A stretch of 8,978 nucleotides of DNA from an uncultured Eubacteriales bacterium (GTDB taxonomy: Bacteria; Bacillota_A; Clostridia; Oscillospirales; Oscillospiraceae). The stretch lies in assembly GCA_949747935.1 (NCBI GenBank), contig CATKHE010000274.1, positions 1-8,978 of the forward strand, in the 5' to 3' direction. The notes beneath the pieces were generated by a model, which searched no databases, had not been told where the DNA came from, and saw nothing but the letters and a program-made list of their open reading frames with translations. Position 1 is the stretch's first letter. Every line of letters starts with the position of its first letter. The position numbers and the translations under genes were made by a program. Shown piece by piece: positions 6,087-8,978 of this stretch.

Positions 6087-6431
6087 ATGGAACGGAAGCT
6101 GATTCAGGGGGACTATGTCCCCGACGGGGCGGGCGGGCTGACCGCCCTGGGGGGCGGAGAGGAGGCACTGGCCCGGGTGCTGTTCCGCCTCACCGCCCGG
6201 CGGGGAGCCCTGCCCTTTCTGCCCGGACTGGGCAGCCGGCTCTATCTGCTGGGCAGGGAAAGGCCCTCCGCCCGGCAGGCCCTGGCTGTCCAGTATGTGA
6301 CCGAGGCCCTCCGGGAAGAGCCGGAGCTGTCGGTGCGCTCGGTGGAGCTGGTTCAGGACAGGGAGCGGGGCGTGCTCACCGTGTCTCTGGACTGGCGGGG
6401 AGAGGGGCTGACCGCCCAGGTGGAGGTTTGA
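6087..6431 (+). CDS. Baseplate wedge protein, gp25/GPW-like (XkdS-like)
   Basis: A 114-residue wedge subunit; in contractile tails gp25-like proteins sit at the inner baseplate and nucleate sheath assembly. An N-terminal strand (ERKLIQGDYVPDG) leads to a helix (EEALARVLFRLTARRG) and the family-typical block RRGALPFLPGLGSRLY (38-53). A second helix (ARQALAVQYVTEALREEP) carries the EP pair comparable to the EPR motif of gp25, and beta strands follow (VRSVELVQ and GVLTVSLDWRG). The ATG is three bases after the spike stop; GGAGG at 6071-6075 is somewhat far (11 bases), so coupling to the spike gene is likely. The following gene is a baseplate J protein, the standard partner in the wedge. Confidence 0.82.
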   Translation: MERKLIQGDYVPDGAGGLTALGGGEEALARVLFRLTARRGALPFLPGLGSRLYLLGRERPSARQALAVQYVTEALREEPELSVRSVELVQDRERGVLTVSLDWRGEGLTAQVEV

Positions 6432-6444
6432 GAGGAGGGAACGC

Positions 6445-7500
6445 GTGAAAACCGCAGAGGAAATTTATCAGGAGCTGCTCTCCGCCTTTGGAGAGCGGAC
6501 GGGGCTGGAGCCCCGGGAGGGGTGCGACCTGTCCGCAAGGCTGTATGCCGTGGCGGCTCAGGTGTGTGCCCTGTACATCCAGGCGGATTGGGTGGTGCGG
6601 CAGGCTTTTCCCCAGACGGCGGAGGGGGACTGTCTGGACCGCCATGCCCAGCTGCGAGGGCTGGAACGCAAGCGGCCCGCCTTTGCTCAGGGGACGGTGC
6701 GCTTCAACGCCGGGGAGGCGTCCCCCGCCGACAGGGACATCCCCCGGGGGACGGTGTGCATGACGGCAGGGTTGGTCCGCTTCGAGACGGTGGAGGAGGG
6801 AGTCCTGCGGGCCGGCGCGCTGACGGCGGAGATCCCCGTCCGGGCGCTGGAGGCCGGGACGGCGGGCAATGTGGCCGCCGGGACCATCGTCTCCATGGCG
6901 GTGGCCCCCATGGGAATCGCCTCCTGCACCAACCCCCGGGCCTGCGCCGGGGGCGCGGACGGGGAGGGGGACGAGGCCCTGCGGGCACGGGTGCTGGACA
7001 CCTTCAAACGCCTGCCCAACGGGGCCAACGCCGCCTTCTATGAGCAGGGGGCCCTGTCCTTCGACCAGGTGGCCGCCGCCGCGGTGGTGGCCCGGCCCCG
7101 GGGGGTGGGGTCGGTGGACGTGGTGCCCGCCACCCTGGCCGGGGCGCCTGGGGCGGAGCTGCTCCGGCAGCTCCAGGACTACTTTGAGCAGCGGCGGGAG
7201 ATCGCCGTGGACCTGCTGGTCCGGGCCCCTGCCGTCCGGCGGGTAGACGTCACCCTCCGGGTAGCTCCCGAGGAGGGGCGGGATTCCGGCGAGGTGCTGG
7301 GCCGGGTGGAGGAGGCCGTCCGGGGCTGGTTCACCGGAAAGCTGCTGGGGCAGGACATCCTCCGGGCGAGGCTGGGACATTTGGTCTACAGCTGCGCCGG
7401 AGTGGCCAACTATGTTGTCGCCGCCCCGGCGGCGGACGTCCGGGTGGCCGGCGACGTGCTGCCCGTGCTGGGGACGCTGCGGGTGGAGGAGATGACATGA
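6445..7500 (+). CDS. Baseplate J-like wedge protein (XkdT-like)
   Basis: A 351-residue baseplate J/gp6-like protein, the main wedge component that closes the ring and transmits the contraction signal. It starts at GTG 6445 with AGGAGG at 6433-6438, six bases upstream. Family marks in order: the N-terminal helix (AEEIYQELLSAFGERTG), the AEGDCLDRHAQLRGLERK block (59-76), VRFNAGEA, PRGTVCMTAGLVRFET, ALEAGTAGNVAAGTI (134-148), GADGEGDEALRARVLDTFK (170-188) and, near the end, DILRARLGHLVYSCAGVANY. The pattern 'LD.hA..rGleR ... AG..GNVaagtI ... GaDgE.DEaLR.R' is diagnostic. Length agrees with XkdT. Its stop overlaps the next ATG (7497-7500). Confidence 0.93.
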   Translation: MKTAEEIYQELLSAFGERTGLEPREGCDLSARLYAVAAQVCALYIQADWVVRQAFPQTAEGDCLDRHAQLRGLERKRPAFAQGTVRFNAGEASPADRDIPRGTVCMTAGLVRFETVEEGVLRAGALTAEIPVRALEAGTAGNVAAGTIVSMAVAPMGIASCTNPRACAGGADGEGDEALRARVLDTFKRLPNGANAAFYEQGALSFDQVAAAAVVARPRGVGSVDVVPATLAGAPGAELLRQLQDYFEQRREIAVDLLVRAPAVRRVDVTLRVAPEEGRDSGEVLGRVEEAVRGWFTGKLLGQDILRARLGHLVYSCAGVANYVVAAPAADVRVAGDVLPVLGTLRVEEMT

Positions 7501-8066
7501 GCCACGCCCAATATCTGCGGGACCTGCTCAGGCCCCTGGGGGTCTATGACCTGGAGGCCCCCTTCAACGGCGGAGAGCTGGACGTCCAGGGCGGGGCCCT
7601 GGACGGGGTGCTGGAGCGGCTGGAAGAGGTGGAGCGGGAGGTCTGCCTGGATACGGCGGAGAGCTGGGGGCTGGAGAACGCCGCTTCCCTTTTCACCCGC
7701 CGCCCGGTGGCGGGACAGCCCCGGCAGCTGGCCGCCGCCCTGGCCGCCCTGCTGCGCATCGGCGGAGACAGCTTTACCCTGTCCGCCATCAACGACACCA
7801 TCAACGGCTGCGGCGTCCCCGCCTTGGTGAGGGAGACGGGAAAGGGACGGGTCTCCGTCTCCTTCCCCGGGGCGGCCGGGGTGCCCCAGGGGTTCGACGG
7901 GCTGAAAAGGATCATCGAGGATATCCTCCCCGCCCACCTGGGGGTGGAGTATGACTTCTGGTTCCTCACCTGGGCCGAGCTGGAGGACAACTTCCCCAGC
8001 TGGCGGTCTATCGAGGAGCTGGAGCTGTCCTGGGCCCAGCTGGAGACTTATGTGGAATTTCTGTAA
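7497..8066 (+). CDS. Tail protein, phage Mu Gp48 / DUF2313-like (XkdU/YmfQ-like)
   Basis: A 189-residue protein of the family that follows baseplate J in Mu, PBSX and many prophages, thought to join wedge and tail fibres. The N-terminus (MSHAQYLRDLLRPLGVYDLE) and helix (LDGVLERLEEVEREVCLDTA, 35-54) match the family, as do LAALLRIGGDSFTLSAIND (82-100) and VPQGFDGLKRIIEDILPAHL (129-148). The C-terminal 30 residues hold a regular 10-residue repeat with tryptophans at 159, 169 and 179 ([ST]W followed by LE or IE). The stop TAA lies inside the A tract of the terminator, so this is the last gene of the operon. No fibre gene follows, unusual for this position. Translation is coupled to the J gene by ATGA. 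Confidence 0.85.
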   Translation: MSHAQYLRDLLRPLGVYDLEAPFNGGELDVQGGALDGVLERLEEVEREVCLDTAESWGLENAASLFTRRPVAGQPRQLAAALAALLRIGGDSFTLSAINDTINGCGVPALVRETGKGRVSVSFPGAAGVPQGFDGLKRIIEDILPAHLGVEYDFWFLTWAELEDNFPSWRSIEELELSWAQLETYVEFL

Positions 8067-8103
8067 AAAATGGCCTCACTGCATCGCAGTGAGGCCATTT
8101 TTT
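8065..8103. terminator. Bidirectional intrinsic terminator
   Basis: A perfect 12-base-pair stem (TGGCCTCACTGC at 8071-8082 with its complement 8086-8097, loop ATC) is flanked by six As (8065-8070) and six Ts (8098-8103). Read on the + strand it ends the tail operon; read on the - strand the A run becomes a U tract and ends the convergent synthetase gene. The stop codons of both genes are embedded in the A and T tracts. Confidence 0.95.
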
Positions 8104-8978
8104 ATCCCCGATTCTGCGCCTCCACCAGGCGCACGCCGCAGTACTGCTCCCGCAGTTTGGGCTTTTCGATTTTGCCGGTGGGGTTGCGTGGGACATCGGC
8201 GAAGATGATCTTCCGGGGGCGCTTGTACCGGGGCAGGTCCATGCAGAACTGGTTGATCTCGCTCTCGGTGCAGGTCATGCCCTCCTTCACCTGGATGATG
8301 GCGGCGGCCATCTCCCCCAGCCGCTGGTCGGGCAGGCCAATGACGGCTACGTCATGTACCTTGGGGTAAGCGGACAGGAAGTCCTCGATCTGGACCGGGT
8401 ACAGGTTCTCGCCGCCCGAGATGATGACGTCCTTCTTCCGGTCTACCAGGAAGACAAAGCCGTCCTCGTCCTGACGGGCCATGTCACCGGTGTGGAGCCA
8501 GCCGTTTTCCAGCACCTCGGCAGTGGCCTCCGGGTTGTGGTAGTAGCACACCATCACCCCGGGGCCTTTTACGCACAGTTCTCCGACATCTCCCTGCTTC
8601 ACGGGAGTATTCTGCTCGTCCACGATCTTGACCTTCCAGCCGTAGCCGGGGACCCCGATGGCCCCCACCTTGTGGACGTTCTCCAGTCCCAGGTGGACGC
8701 AGCCCGGGCCGGTGCACTCGGACAGGCCGTAATTGGTGTCGTACTTGTGATGGGGGAAGTAGCTCAGCCAGTGCTTGATGAGGGAGGGGGGGACCGGCTG
8801 GGCCCCGATGTGCATCAGCCGCCACTGGGAGAGCTGGAAATCCTCGATTTTCAGTTCCCCTCTGTCAAGAGCGGCTAAGATGTCCTGAGCCCAGGGCACC
8901 AGCAGCCAGACGATGGTGCATCTCTCCTGACTGGCCGCCTGGAAGACGGCGGAGGGGGAACTGCCCTTCAAGAGCACC
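8102..8978 (-). CDS. Acyl-CoA synthetase / AMP-forming ligase, C-terminal part (5' end outside window)
   Basis: The C-terminal 290 or so residues of a class I adenylate-forming enzyme, which activates a carboxylic acid with ATP to an acyl-AMP and then usually passes it to CoA. The frame is open to the right edge, so the start lies beyond the window. In the visible part, numbered from the edge: TNYGLSE (81-87, the A5 motif with Ser in place of the more usual Thr), GELCVKGPGVM (132-142), GWLHTGD (159-165, ATP ribose-binding Asp), the hinge block FLVDRKKDVIISGGENLYP (176-194), and NPTGKIEK (265-272) with the catalytic lysine at 269. All core motifs are intact. The composition resembles fatty-acyl or medium-chain acyl-CoA ligases, but the substrate cannot be read from this part. 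It is convergent with the phage operon, shares its terminator, and has visibly lower GC. It is probably a host gene flanking the element. Confidence 0.93.
   Translation of the reverse strand, partial: VLLKGSSPSAVFQAASQERCTIVWLLVPWAQDILAALDRGELKIEDFQLSQWRLMHIGAQPVPPSLIKHWLSYFPHHKYDTNYGLSECTGPGCVHLGLENVHKVGAIGVPGYGWKVKIVDEQNTPVKQGDVGELCVKGPGVMVCYYHNPEATAEVLENGWLHTGDMARQDEDGFVFLVDRKKDVIISGGENLYPVQIEDFLSAYPKVHDVAVIGLPDQRLGEMAAAIIQVKEGMTCTESEINQFCMDLPRYKRPRKIIFADVPRNPTGKIEKPKLREQYCGVRLVEAQNRG

Noticed and set aside
8065..8103. Inverted repeat as a phage attachment site or CRISPR-like repeat
   Set aside because: It is a single hairpin with A and T tracts at the end of two convergent genes, fully explained as a bidirectional terminator; no second copy was seen in the window.
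8354..8878. Open frame on the + strand (174 codons) opposite the acyl-CoA synthetase
   Set aside because: The - strand frame carries all adenylate-forming motifs in order; the + strand frame is its complement with no recognisable domain.

Overview
The window is a GC-rich stretch of a bacterial chromosome or prophage. It carries the head-tail junction, tail and baseplate genes of a myovirus-like (contractile-tail) particle, all on the + strand (1-8066). A convergent metabolic gene, the C-terminal part of an acyl-CoA synthetase-type adenylate-forming enzyme, lies on the - strand (8102-8978). Gene order follows the PBSX/skin (xkd/yqb) module of Bacillota. High GC, strong AAGGAGG-type ribosome binding sites and PBSX-like synteny together suggest a GC-rich Clostridia/Oscillospiraceae-type gut Firmicute; that host assignment is inference.

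Layout, left to right: the 3' end of a major capsid protein gene; three neck genes (adaptor-like, stopper-like, tail-terminator-like); contractile sheath; tail tube; a tail-assembly-chaperone-like protein with a four-cysteine zinc knuckle; an open frame of about 180 codons (3570-4118) with no ATG/GTG/TTG start near its 5' end, entered either by a frameshift on a run of six Gs or by a CTG start; a LysM baseplate/tail protein; a gp27/late-control-D-like hub; a small spike; a gp25-like wedge protein; a baseplate J-like wedge protein; and a Gp48/DUF2313-like tail protein. The run ends at a symmetric hairpin with A and T tracts that can terminate transcription from both sides.

The genes are tightly packed, with six ATGA start/stop overlaps and gaps of at most 29 bases, so they read as one late operon whose promoter lies left of the window. 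Capsid and neck genes mean a head-bearing particle is encoded, not only a headless tailocin.

The most interesting point is what is missing. The position between chaperone and LysM gene, where a long helical tape-measure gene is expected, holds only the short, Pro/Gly/Arg/Glu-rich, startless frame. No tail fibre, chaperone for fibres, holin or endolysin follows the last baseplate gene; the operon simply stops at the terminator next to a metabolic gene. This fits a compact or domesticated phage-like particle (for example gene-transfer-agent-like or an unusually short contractile tail), but remnant prophage decay cannot be excluded from this window alone.
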